Below, one piece after another: positions 43,992 to 51,419 of a stretch of DNA of 51,419 nucleotides (within the stretch, counting starts at the first letter, position 1; each line of letters starts with the position of its first letter). The stretch lies in assembly GCF_944321625.1 (NCBI RefSeq), contig NZ_CALUMA010000068.1, positions 1-51,419 on the forward strand, written 5' to 3'. Under the pieces are notes generated by a model that had not been told where the DNA came from, ran no database searches, and was given only the letters and a program-made list of their open reading frames with translations. The position numbers were made by a program, and so were the translations under genes. The stretch comes from an uncultured Slackia sp. GTDB taxonomy: Bacteria > Actinomycetota > Coriobacteriia > Coriobacteriales > Eggerthellaceae.

Positions 43992-44624
43992 ATGGGTCTT
44001 TCAACAGTCGCAAAGGTGTGTGCGGGCGCCATCGTGGGCGCCGAGGCTCTCCTTGCATTAACGCGTGACACCTCCGACACGCTTCGTCCTCCGGGAGCGT
44101 TGGACGAGCGCGATTTCCTGGCGCGCTGCATCAAATGCGGCCGCTGCATCGAGGCGTGCCCTTACAAAGCGCTGTACGCGGACCGATCTGTCGTGGGTCC
44201 CGCTGCGGGCACCCCTACGCTCGACATGCGCAGCCAGGCGTGCCGCCTCTGCGAGGACCTTCCGTGCATCGCTGCCTGCCCCACCGAAGCGCTGCATTCC
44301 CTTTCTTCGAGGCGCGATGTGCGCATGGGCCTGGCGGTCATCAACCGCGACCTGTGCATCGCCGTCAAGGCAATGCGATGCGAGGTGTGCTATCGCGCAT
44401 GTCCTCTTATCGACGAGGCAATCACCATCGATTACCGCATGCGGGAGGGCGACAGCATCCATTCGGTGTTTGAACCAATCATTGATACCGAGAAATGCAC
44501 GGGGTGCGGGCTATGCGTGGAGCGCTGCCCCGTAGGCGATCCCGAGCCCGCCATAAAAATCGTACGCGACCGCGATGAGGCCGTGCGGCTGATTGAAGAG
44601 GAACAGGCCAAGACGGTGCTCTGA
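43992..44624 (+). CDS. napG: NapG-like ferredoxin-type protein with four [4Fe-4S] clusters
   Basis: 210 aa. Four Cys groups, CIKCGRCIEACP, CRLCEDLPCIAACP, CIAVKAMRCEVCYRACP and CTGCGLCVERCP, match NapG (MauM/NapG family). The N-terminus has a hydrophobic stretch (VAKVCAGAIVGAEALLAL) but no twin-arginine motif, unlike known NapG. AGGGGG at 7 nt supports the start. It would relay electrons from NapH to the nitrate reductase. napA starts 159 bp downstream. Confidence 0.9.
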   Translation: MGLSTVAKVCAGAIVGAEALLALTRDTSDTLRPPGALDERDFLARCIKCGRCIEACPYKALYADRSVVGPAAGTPTLDMRSQACRLCEDLPCIAACPTEALHSLSSRRDVRMGLAVINRDLCIAVKAMRCEVCYRACPLIDEAITIDYRMREGDSIHSVFEPIIDTEKCTGCGLCVERCPVGDPEPAIKIVRDRDEAVRLIEEEQAKTVL

Positions 44625-44783
44625 CGCGTTCGGCAAGGTGCCGGATCGGCGTCGGTCGGCATTGGCCGGGCGTCGGGCATCACGAGGCCGATCGCTTACC
44701 CGGGTTCATATGCGGCGATGCCGCTGGGCCATGTGCCCTAGAGAAGACGGAATACAGTGCGAGACGAGAAAGAAGGGGGAAGG

Positions 44784-47327
44784 ATGGAAGTTACAAGGCG
44801 TGATTTTGTGAAGGCCACCGCAATCGCGGCGGCTATGGCGGCGGCAGGCGGAAGCCTGGCGACGCTTTCGGGTTGCTCCCAGGGAGGCCAGACCACGCAG
44901 CCGGCGTCGGGCGAAAGCCAGATTCACACCGCGGTATGCCGTTTCTGCGGTTGCGGCTGCGGCGTGCTGGTTGAGACCCGTGACGGCAAAGTGGTTTCGG
45001 TCACGGGCGACCCCGATAACCAATCCAACCGAGGCCTCAACTGCATCAAGGGCTACTACCTGGGCAATATTCTGTATGGCCCCGACCGCCTGACCAAGCC
45101 GCTTATCCGCGACGACGCCGGCACCAAGGGCACCGGCAGCGGCCTGCGCGAGGCCGAATGGGAAGAGGCGCTTGATTTGGTGGCGTCCAAGCTGAAGGAA
45201 ACCTGGAAGGCCGATAAGAGCCGCCTGGCGTTCTGGGGCAGCGGCCAGCAGCCTATCACCGAGGGATACCTCACCTCCAAATTCTGGAAGGCGGGCCTGC
45301 GTTCCAACAATATCGATCCCAATGCGCGCATGTGCATGGCGAGCGCCGTCGTCGGCTTCATGAACGTGTTCCAGACCGATGAGCCTGCCGGTTGCTACGA
45401 GGATCTTGATACGGCGGACGTGTTCATCACCTGGGGCGCGAACATGGCCGAGGCGCATCCCATGCTGTATTCGCGCCTGACCGCTCATAAGCTCTCGGGC
45501 GAGAACGTGCGCCATTACGACCTGACGGCGTGCAGGACGCGTACGAGCGCGTCCGCCGACAAGGTGCTGGTGTTCAAGCCCGGAACCGACCTCGCCATCG
45601 CCAACGCCATCGCCAACTATCTGATCCAGAACGACAAATACGATCACGAGTTCGTGGCCGACCATCTGCAGTTCAAGACGGGGTCCGAGAACATCGGCAA
45701 CGCCTACGAGGACGGCTACGACAAGAGCGAGCAAGGGTCGACGGCCGACGCCACGCAGCCGTCTACATTCGAGGAATATGCCGAGCGGCTGTCGGAATAC
45801 ACGCTGGAATATGCCAGCGAGCTTTCCGGCGTGTCGGTGGAGGATCTGACCGAGTTGGCGGAGCTGTTCGCCGACCCGGACCTGCGCATCATGAGCCTGT
45901 GGACCATGGGCGTGAACCAGCACAACCGCGGAACCTGGATGAATCACAACATCCACAACCTGCATCTGATCTCGGGCAAATACGGCAAGCCGGGTTCCAC
46001 GGCGTTCAGCCTCACGGGCCAGCCCAGCGCGTGCGGCACTGCACGCGAGGTGGGCACATTCTCCCACCGCCTGCCCGCCGACCTCGTGGTGAACAACGAG
46101 GACCATCGTCGCTATACCGAAGCGATCTGGGATCTGCCCGAAGGGTACCTGGATGAGATCGCGACGCCGGGCTTCCATACCATCAAGCTGTTCCGCGAGA
46201 TGTCCAACGGCAACATCGACTTTCTGTGGAGCGCGCACAACAACTGGGCGCAGTCGCTGCCCAACCTCACGCGTTTTCTGGGGCTCGACGGCGAGCACGA
46301 GGGCATCTACGACACATTCATTGCGGTGAACGAGGTCTATCCCACCGTGACCACCGACTACGCCGACGTGGTGTTCCCCGTGGCCATGTGGGTCGAGCGC
46401 GAGGGCCAGTTCGGCAACGCCGAGCGCCGCACCTCGGTGTTCGAGAAGGCGGTGGACCCGCCGGGAGAGGCCAAGTGGGACGCGTGGGTGCTTATGCAGG
46501 TGGCCCGCCGCGTGCTCGAGGGCGAGACCATCGACGGCGAGGACGCTTTCACGCACTTGTTCGGATTCATCTGGGATTCCCAGGCCGACAACTTCAACGG
46601 CGACGATCGCGAGATTAATCGGGCGATCTGGGAGGAGTATCGCATCTTCTCCAACCCGCAGCTCAAAGAAAGCGCCGCGGCCATCAACGAGGAGAAGAAG
46701 CTCAAGATGGAGGCCAAGCAGCTGGCACCCTACGACGAGTACCTGAACCAGCACGGCCTGTGCTGGCCGGTGCGCGAGGTGGACGGTCAGTGGATGTCTA
46801 CCAAGTGGCGCTTCGCCAACGGCAGCCAGGCCGAGGGCTTCGACGAGGTGGGCATCGCCCAGTACGGCACACCGGGCCTCGCGGGCGATGTGAGCTGGTA
46901 CAAGTCGGCCGACCAAAAGCCTTCGGTGGTGTTCCGCCCCTACGAGCCGCCGGCCGAGACGCCCGATGAGGAGTTCCCGTTCTGGTTCTGCACCGGACGT
47001 CTGCTGGAGCATTGGCACACCGGATCGATGACGCGCCAGGTGGAAGAGCTCAACCGCGCGCTGCCCGAAGCGCTTCTGTATATGAACGTCGACGATGCCG
47101 CTAATCTCGGTCTGGCCGACGGCGATATGGCTCGCGTGACGTCGCGCCACGGCACGTTCGACATCAAGGTGTCCACGTCGGGCCGTGTCGACCCGCCTGC
47201 GGGCCTGGTGTTCGCGCCGTTCTTCGCCCGCGAGACGATGGTCAACCTGGCGGTGCATGACTACTACTGCCCGCTGTCCAAGGAGACCGACTACAAGAAG
47301 ACCTGCGTGGCAATTGCGAAGGCGTAA
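44784..47327 (+). CDS. napA: Periplasmic-type nitrate reductase catalytic subunit NapA
   Basis: 847 aa. Tat signal VTRRDFVKA with a lipobox-like LSGC, 4Fe-4S ligands C52, C55, C59, C87 with the conserved Lys89 (CIKG), Mo ligand Cys184 in ARMCMASAVVGF, and NapA segments VKPGTD-like FKPGTDLAIANAIANYLIQ and WTMGVNQHNRGTW. It reduces nitrate to nitrite outside the membrane. The start at 44784 has AGGGGG at about 5 nt; a GTG 27 bp upstream lacks a site. It may be lipid-anchored in this single-membrane cell. Confidence 0.96.
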   Translation: MEVTRRDFVKATAIAAAMAAAGGSLATLSGCSQGGQTTQPASGESQIHTAVCRFCGCGCGVLVETRDGKVVSVTGDPDNQSNRGLNCIKGYYLGNILYGPDRLTKPLIRDDAGTKGTGSGLREAEWEEALDLVASKLKETWKADKSRLAFWGSGQQPITEGYLTSKFWKAGLRSNNIDPNARMCMASAVVGFMNVFQTDEPAGCYEDLDTADVFITWGANMAEAHPMLYSRLTAHKLSGENVRHYDLTACRTRTSASADKVLVFKPGTDLAIANAIANYLIQNDKYDHEFVADHLQFKTGSENIGNAYEDGYDKSEQGSTADATQPSTFEEYAERLSEYTLEYASELSGVSVEDLTELAELFADPDLRIMSLWTMGVNQHNRGTWMNHNIHNLHLISGKYGKPGSTAFSLTGQPSACGTAREVGTFSHRLPADLVVNNEDHRRYTEAIWDLPEGYLDEIATPGFHTIKLFREMSNGNIDFLWSAHNNWAQSLPNLTRFLGLDGEHEGIYDTFIAVNEVYPTVTTDYADVVFPVAMWVEREGQFGNAERRTSVFEKAVDPPGEAKWDAWVLMQVARRVLEGETIDGEDAFTHLFGFIWDSQADNFNGDDREINRAIWEEYRIFSNPQLKESAAAINEEKKLKMEAKQLAPYDEYLNQHGLCWPVREVDGQWMSTKWRFANGSQAEGFDEVGIAQYGTPGLAGDVSWYKSADQKPSVVFRPYEPPAETPDEEFPFWFCTGRLLEHWHTGSMTRQVEELNRALPEALLYMNVDDAANLGLADGDMARVTSRHGTFDIKVSTSGRVDPPAGLVFAPFFARETMVNLAVHDYYCPLSKETDYKKTCVAIAKA

Positions 47328-47347
47328 GACGAAGGGAGAGTGACACT

Positions 47348-47767
47348 ATGACCAAGATCAAGAAGGCGAACGTGCGAATCGTCGTCGTTTCCGCGGCACT
47401 CGCCCTGGCCTGTGCGCTATTCGCTGGCTGCGCCTCCTCGCAGGAGGCGCCCTCCGATGCCGTTGCCGGCACCGAGACCACACCTCGGCTCATGCCTGCG
47501 TACCATCAGAAGTACGCCGACGATACCGGGTATCAGTGCTATGGCTGTCACGGCGCCACCGACCGCGGCAACCCCAATGCACGCAACGCCACGGCAATGC
47601 CCGACGGCCATTATGTGAACAACGACCCCTCCACCCAGGAGCTCGACCCCATTCGCAACGAGTGCCGCAGCTGCCATTCGGTCGATCCGAACAAGGAGAT
47701 GCATGACGACTCGTATTACGAGGAGGCCGAGGAAGAGACCGGCCAGCACGGTTCTCGCGAAGAATAG
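47348..47767 (+). CDS. napB: NapB-like dihaem cytochrome c lipoprotein
   Basis: 139 aa. A signal peptide with lipobox LFAGC (about 24-28) and two haem sites, CYGCH and CRSCH, spaced about 40 residues, with conserved YHQKYADDTGYQ and DGHYV. It is 20 bp downstream of napA. Typical NapB is a soluble protein; this is lipid-anchored, as expected in a monoderm. It donates electrons to NapA. Acidic C-terminal tail. Confidence 0.9.
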   Translation: MTKIKKANVRIVVVSAALALACALFAGCASSQEAPSDAVAGTETTPRLMPAYHQKYADDTGYQCYGCHGATDRGNPNARNATAMPDGHYVNNDPSTQELDPIRNECRSCHSVDPNKEMHDDSYYEEAEEETGQHGSREE

Positions 47768-47902
47768 TCGGCGGCTTGCGGGCGCCTTGACGCAAGCCGC
47801 CCGTCTCGCAGGGGGTCGTTGCCGCATCGCGGTGCGACCCCCGGTCGAGTTTTTGCCGCCGATTAGAGGGCTTGCATTGTCCGACAAGGAGGAGGAATCC
47901 CA

Positions 47903-48211
47903 ATGACCATCTCCAGCTTGATAGTGGAAACGCTGCCGCAGCGCACCGCCGAAGTGGCGCGCGAGCTTGCGGCGCGCGAAGGGGTGGAAGTACATGGCGC
48001 CGATGAGTCCGAAGGCAAAGTGGTGGTCACCATCGAGGCGCCCGGCATAGAAGAAAGCCACGGCATCGCAAGTGGATTCATCGGGATTGAAGGCGTGCGC
48101 GGCGTGGATTTGGTGTACGCCAATTTCGAGGATGAGAATCTTTCTGGCCGCCCCGCCGAATCGGAATCCGGTGCGCTGGCGGATACGTCCGAAGCTTCAG
48201 GAGGCGAGTGA
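47903..48211 (+). CDS. napD: NapD chaperone
   Basis: 102 aa. SSLIVETLPQRTAEVARELA, GVEVHGADESEGKVVVTIEA and IEGVRGVDLVYANFED match the NapD ferredoxin-like fold, which binds the NapA Tat signal. AAGGAGGAGG precedes it. The last 25 residues are a Ser/Glu-rich tail. The napH GTG begins one base after its stop codon. Confidence 0.93.
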   Translation: MTISSLIVETLPQRTAEVARELAAREGVEVHGADESEGKVVVTIEAPGIEESHGIASGFIGIEGVRGVDLVYANFEDENLSGRPAESESGALADTSEASGGE

Positions 48212-48212
48212 G

Positions 48213-49076
48213 GTGAAGGCGCGCAAGGGGTGGACGGTCGCCCGCCGTGTCGTTCAGATTGCCATGCTGTGCCTGTTCGCCCTGCCTCTTGTTGCGGCGG
48301 GATGGGGAATCGCCGGCCGCTATGCAGGGGGCGAGGAGCCTGAGGCGACCCCTGCCGAGCTGCCCGTATGGGGCAGCCTTTCGTCGTCGCATATCGTGGG
48401 CATCGACCTGCTTGACCCCTTTGCGGCATTGCAGGTGGCTGCCGCCGCCAAAGACATCGCGTTCTCGGGGCTTCTATGGGCCCTGCCCGTGTTGGTGATT
48501 TATGGCGTCATTCGCGGCCGCGCGTTCTGCGGCTGGGTGTGTCCGGTGAATCTTCTCCTTGAGGGAGTGGATTGGCTCCGTGCGAAGCTTGGCATCAAGG
48601 TCAAGGAGAATCCCGTGCCTCGCCACGCCAAGATCGTCGTGGCGCTCGTCGTGCTCGTGATGTCGGCGGTCACGTCCGTGCCGCTGTTTGAGGCGTTGAG
48701 CCCCGTGGGCGCACTGTCGCGCGCCCTGCTGTTCGGCTCGTTTCTAGGGATATGGACTCTCGTCGCCATCGTGATCGCTGAGCTTTTCTGGGCGCATCGC
48801 GTCTGGTGTCGTGCGCTCTGCCCGTTGGGCGGTTTCTATCAGGCGGTGGGAGCCGTGGGCCTTGTGAGCGTGAAGATCGACCACGACAAATGCGTGGGAT
48901 GCGATGCGTGCAAGGCGCAGTGCCTGTGCGCCCCCGAGATCCTCGATCCCGCCATAGCGGGGGAGGAGGATCGCGTGTCGGCCGGCGATTGCATGCTGTG
49001 CGGCAAATGCGTCGAGGCGTGTCCCGCCAAGGCGCTCGCAATAGGCCCTACGCTTCCCGCGCGTCCTCATCTCTAG
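48213..49076 (+). CDS. napH: NapH-like quinol dehydrogenase membrane component
   Basis: 287 aa. Four membrane segments; two CxxxCP motifs (FCGWVCPVNLLLEGVDW and WCRALCPLGGFYQ) and two C-terminal 4Fe-4S groups (CVGCDACKAQC and CMLCGKCVEACPAKAL). NapH oxidises quinol and passes electrons to NapG. GTG start with AGGAGG at 8 nt, coupled to napD. The C-terminus is PARPHL. Confidence 0.94.
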   Translation: MKARKGWTVARRVVQIAMLCLFALPLVAAGWGIAGRYAGGEEPEATPAELPVWGSLSSSHIVGIDLLDPFAALQVAAAAKDIAFSGLLWALPVLVIYGVIRGRAFCGWVCPVNLLLEGVDWLRAKLGIKVKENPVPRHAKIVVALVVLVMSAVTSVPLFEALSPVGALSRALLFGSFLGIWTLVAIVIAELFWAHRVWCRALCPLGGFYQAVGAVGLVSVKIDHDKCVGCDACKAQCLCAPEILDPAIAGEEDRVSAGDCMLCGKCVEACPAKALAIGPTLPARPHL

Positions 49077-49395
49077 GGCGGTTCTCAACCTTAGGATGAG
49101 GCGGGGCGGTTCCAGGGTTTCGTCGCGACGCGGGGTCGCAGGTAACAATTTTTGCGAAATCGTTGCATACGCATGTTTTTCACCTGCATAAATGCGAAAT
49201 TCCCCCCAAATGGGTGAGAGATTTCTGGCTAAGGTGTGGAGGATGTGTGTTAAAGTGCAGTGATGCATTTCGCATACGGCCTACCAAACCCGGTGCGCGG
49301 CTGCCGTCAGTGTCGTCGCGGCGCAGCGCTCCCCTCCAAGTCGCATGCGGAATACATGTGAAGGAAGAGGAACGAACTACGAAAGGGGGGTATCC
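49077..49395. other. Intergenic region before the pentahaem cytochrome gene
   Basis: No gene. It has AT-richer sequence with repeated TGCATA/GCATAC words (about 49163-49195) and a strong AAAGGGGGG ribosome site. A separate promoter for the cytochrome gene is likely here, but none is clearly readable. Confidence 0.55.
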
Positions 49396-50166
49396 ATGGC
49401 TGACGAGATCAAGAACGAGGCCACCGAGGCGGTCGAAGAGACCACTGAGGCCACTGCCACGGATGCCAAGGCCAAGAAGGCCAAGGGCGGCAAGAAGAAG
49501 CTCCCGATCATCCTCGGTGTCGTTGTCGTTGTGATCGTTGCTGCTGGCGCCGGCTTCTGGGTCTGGCACGAGCAGCCTAGCTTCTGCAACGCCATCTGCC
49601 ACACTCCCATGGACGCGTCCTACGAGACCTATGCCACCGGCAACCAGGACAAGTGGGGCAATGACATCACCGACGAGAACGCCAAGATGGCCATGATGGC
49701 CTACAACCACAAGGTCACCGACGGCACCACCTGCCTCGAGTGCCATGTGCCTGTTATCAGCCAGCAGATCAACGAGGGCATCCACTGGGTGACCGGATCT
49801 TACGAGGTCGAAGGCGTTAACAAGAAGGGTCAGACCATCCCCACCGAGCGCGACCTGGCCACCCTGGCTGAGGGCGTCGGCTATGAGGATGAGGAGCAGT
49901 TCTGCCTCAACGACAGCTGCCACCATGTGACCGATGACGGCACCGAGCTCAAGACCCGCGACGACCTGATCGCCGCTACCGCCGATCTGGCCGAGGTGCG
50001 CAACCCGCACAAGACCCAGCACGGCGACGTGTCCTGCTCTCAGTGCCACAAGGCTCACAGCCAGTCTGTGAACTACTGCACGCAGTGCCACAGCGACGCC
50101 CCCGTTCCCGAGGGTTGGCTGACCATGTCTGAGGCCAAGCAGCTGCACACCATCGACGCCGAATAG
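49396..50166 (+). CDS. NapC/NrfH-type membrane-anchored pentahaem cytochrome c
   Basis: 256 aa. An Ala/Glu/Lys-rich cytoplasmic N-terminus (1-35), one TM helix (36-55), then five haem sites: CNAICH (64-69, CX3CH), CLECH (113-117), CLNDSCH (170-176, CX4CH), CSQCH (214-218) and CTQCH (228-232). QPSFCNAICHTPMD matches the NrfH/NapC first-haem region. It likely oxidises quinol and passes electrons to NapA/NapB or to an unseen partner such as nitrite reductase. AAAGGGGGG fixes the start. Confidence 0.93.
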   Translation: MADEIKNEATEAVEETTEATATDAKAKKAKGGKKKLPIILGVVVVVIVAAGAGFWVWHEQPSFCNAICHTPMDASYETYATGNQDKWGNDITDENAKMAMMAYNHKVTDGTTCLECHVPVISQQINEGIHWVTGSYEVEGVNKKGQTIPTERDLATLAEGVGYEDEEQFCLNDSCHHVTDDGTELKTRDDLIAATADLAEVRNPHKTQHGDVSCSQCHKAHSQSVNYCTQCHSDAPVPEGWLTMSEAKQLHTIDAE

Positions 50167-50174
50167 CGCGATAC

Positions 50175-50219
50175 CTAGGCACATCGCCTAGTTCGTAACG
50201 GCGGGGTTTGCGCCCCGCC
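50175..50219. terminator. Two adjacent hairpins after the pentahaem gene
   Basis: CTAGGC/GCCTAG (50175-50191) and GGCGGGG/CCCCGCC (50200-50219) are consecutive stems without a T tract. They likely stabilise or end the message together with the stronger terminator downstream. Confidence 0.6.
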
Positions 50220-50284
50220 ATGACGACACCGCATCCACCCCCGTACCGCAATAAGCGTATTTCCGGGGCGAAGATGTGAAACCT

Positions 50285-50319
50285 GAAAAGCCCGCCTTTT
50301 GGAGCGGGCTTTTCTTTTT
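50285..50319 (+). terminator. Rho-independent terminator before ccmE
   Basis: GAAAAGCCCGC (50285-50295) and GCGGGCTTTTC (50304-50314) form a perfect 11-bp stem with an 8-nt loop, followed by TTTTT. Confidence 0.93.
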
Positions 50320-50397
50320 ATAATTTACGCTGCTGCTTTTGCGGCCAATTTACGTATGGGGGCATATGTGCCCAGATGAAATACCTTAGGAGCGAAC

Positions 50398-51081
50398 ATG
50401 AACACGAAGACCAAGCGCAGGCTCGTCGTGGTCACGGGCGTTATCATCGTGGTGCTTGCGGTGGCGCTTGCCGTGATCGGTTCAAGCGGCGCTGCCAAGA
50501 CCATCTCTGTAGGCGACGCCCTGGGCGGGGCCAATGGCGGCCAACGCGTCCAGGTTTCAGGCAATGTGGTGGACAACTCGTTTACCACCCAGGACAACGT
50601 GCTGACCTTTTCCATCTACGATCCCGAAGGCGACCAGTCTCAGACTCTGAATGTGCGCTATGAAGGCGCCGCTTCTTCGACCTTCGGCAACGGCGTGACC
50701 GCCATCTGCACGGGCACGCTGCAGGATTCCGGATCGGACGGCGTTGTGTTGGTGGCAAGCGAATTGGTCACGAAGTGCCCGTCTAAGTACGAATCGGCCA
50801 CGGATGCCCTTTCGGTCTCGCGCCTGCTTGAGTACGGCGACGATATCGTGGACACCACGGTCAAGGTCACCGGCACGGTGGCCGAAGGCACGCTTACCGC
50901 GGCGGGCCAGGGCGACGCACGCTTCGTGGTGTGCGATGCCGAGGACGCCTCCGTGCAGGTTCCCGTCGATTTCGACGGCGCTCTGCCCGAGACCATCACG
51001 GACGGCACGTCGGTCGTGATCACGGGATCGCTTTCCGCCGACGGCTCGTTTGCCGCAACCGACGTCGCACAGGAAGGCTAG
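50398..51081 (+). CDS. ccmE: Cytochrome c maturation protein CcmE (CxxxY type) with a second OB-fold-like domain
   Basis: 227 aa. N-terminal TM (about 9-28), then a CcmE OB-fold (QRVQVSGNVVDNSF, YEGAASSTFGNGVTAICTGT) ending in C127-PSK-Y131, the CxxxY haem-binding motif of System I* CcmE proteins instead of HxxxY. A second OB-like segment follows (TVKVTGTVAEGTLTAAGQGD, TSVVITGSLSADGSFAATDV) without the motif. It carries haem to CcmF for attachment to apocytochromes. TTAGGAG precedes the ATG. Confidence 0.9.
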   Translation: MNTKTKRRLVVVTGVIIVVLAVALAVIGSSGAAKTISVGDALGGANGGQRVQVSGNVVDNSFTTQDNVLTFSIYDPEGDQSQTLNVRYEGAASSTFGNGVTAICTGTLQDSGSDGVVLVASELVTKCPSKYESATDALSVSRLLEYGDDIVDTTVKVTGTVAEGTLTAAGQGDARFVVCDAEDASVQVPVDFDGALPETITDGTSVVITGSLSADGSFAATDVAQEG

Positions 51082-51174
51082 GCGGGCTGCTCTTGCCCCG
51101 CCGACCCCGGGCAGCTTCTGGGGCGTGCCGCCTGCGGGCGGCGATAGAGTAGGATAAGAAAGGATTTCCCCTCC

Positions 51175-51419
51175 ATGTCTACATTCGGATTGATCGGACT
51201 GGTCGTCGCCTTCGCGGGCGTGGCCGTGTCGATCGTGTGCCTGCTTGCGGGCCAGATTCTGCGCCGCACAGGGCGCGCCGACGCCGCCGAGACCCTCTCG
51301 TGGGGCGGCTGCGTGGCGTCGCTGCTCTCGTGCCTGGCGCTCACCGTGTGCTGCGGCATTCTGGTGTACTGCTTCCTTTCGGGCGATATGTCCATCGAGT
51401 ACGTGGTCGAAAACCACAG
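51175..51419 (+). CDS. ccmF: Haem lyase CcmF, N-terminal fragment (cut by window end)
   Basis: 81 codons visible from an ATG preceded by AAAGGA. The start MSTFGLIGLVVAFAGVAVSI, a second TM (about 45-69) and YVVENH match the first helices of CcmF, which places haem from CcmE on CxxCH proteins. The gene continues beyond the window and follows ccmE by 93 bp. Confidence 0.85.
   Translation, partial: MSTFGLIGLVVAFAGVAVSIVCLLAGQILRRTGRADAAETLSWGGCVASLLSCLALTVCCGILVYCFLSGDMSIEYVVENH

Noticed and set aside
44706..47258. 850-codon open frame opposite napA
   Set aside because: Mirror of napA; no ribosome site or domain.

Overview
The window is GC-rich bacterial DNA that reads like an anaerobic actinobacterium of the Coriobacteriia, most likely family Eggerthellaceae (Slackia/Eggerthella/Denitrobacterium type). 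This placement is an inference. It rests on a giant BadF/BadG-type CoA-dehydratase-activator protein, Tat-exported molybdopterin oxidoreductases, NapC/NrfH-like multihaem cytochromes, a System I* cytochrome c maturation pair (CcmE with CxxxY, then CcmF), flavin reductases of the bile-acid/xenobiotic type, and core genes in an order recalling Gram-positive genomes (metG, tatD, rsmA, veg).

Layout. 1-4.0 kb: C-terminal part of the activase-like protein, cut by the window edge. 4.1-11.2 kb: a respiratory island of visibly lower GC, with a response regulator and a sensor kinase carrying a c-haem motif, divergent from a molybdopterin oxidoreductase, its 4Fe-4S subunit and a b-haem-type membrane protein. 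11.2-18.6 kb: a small Lys-rich Cys protein behind a palindromic operator, an alpha/beta hydrolase, a membrane protein, a MITE-like inverted repeat, a 9-bp minisatellite, a sodium:solute symporter, a 1-kb gene-poor stretch and a BrnT/BrnA-type toxin-antitoxin pair. 18.7-21.1 kb: a putative calcium-binding lipoprotein, an ECF sigma factor and an RsgI-like anti-sigma factor. 21.1-34.4 kb: metabolic and transport genes (FAD dehydrogenase, two MFS exporters, formate/nitrite channel, WalJ-like hydrolase, old-yellow-enzyme reductase, RsmI, alcohol dehydrogenase, YgjP-like peptidase, MerR-TipAS regulator). 34.4-34.7 kb: paired inverted repeat elements. 34.9-41.9 kb: housekeeping run metG-tatD-flavoprotein-rsmA, then a diguanylate cyclase, veg and a CPBP protease, followed by tRNA-Ala. 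42.2-51.4 kb: a MocR regulator divergent from a periplasmic nitrate reductase cluster (napG, napA, napB, napD, napH), a pentahaem NapC/NrfH-type cytochrome, ccmE and the start of ccmF.

How it works together. The nap and ccm genes form a coherent unit. NapH, NapG and/or the NapC/NrfH-like cytochrome would carry electrons from the quinol pool through the NapB-like lipoprotein to NapA, NapD would chaperone NapA, and CcmE/CcmF would attach the haems. The same Ccm system would be needed for the haem-binding sensor kinase at 5-7 kb, which could tie redox sensing to expression of the neighbouring oxidoreductase.

Most worth a second look: the haem-sensor kinase with direct repeats in the divergent promoter; the ECF sigma/RsgI-like/Ca-lipoprotein module; the two families of paired intergenic repeats (about 4.2-4.4 kb and 34.4-34.7 kb); the tandem-OB CcmE; the triplicated repeat in front of the MocR regulator; and the pentahaem cytochrome with CX3CH and CX4CH sites.
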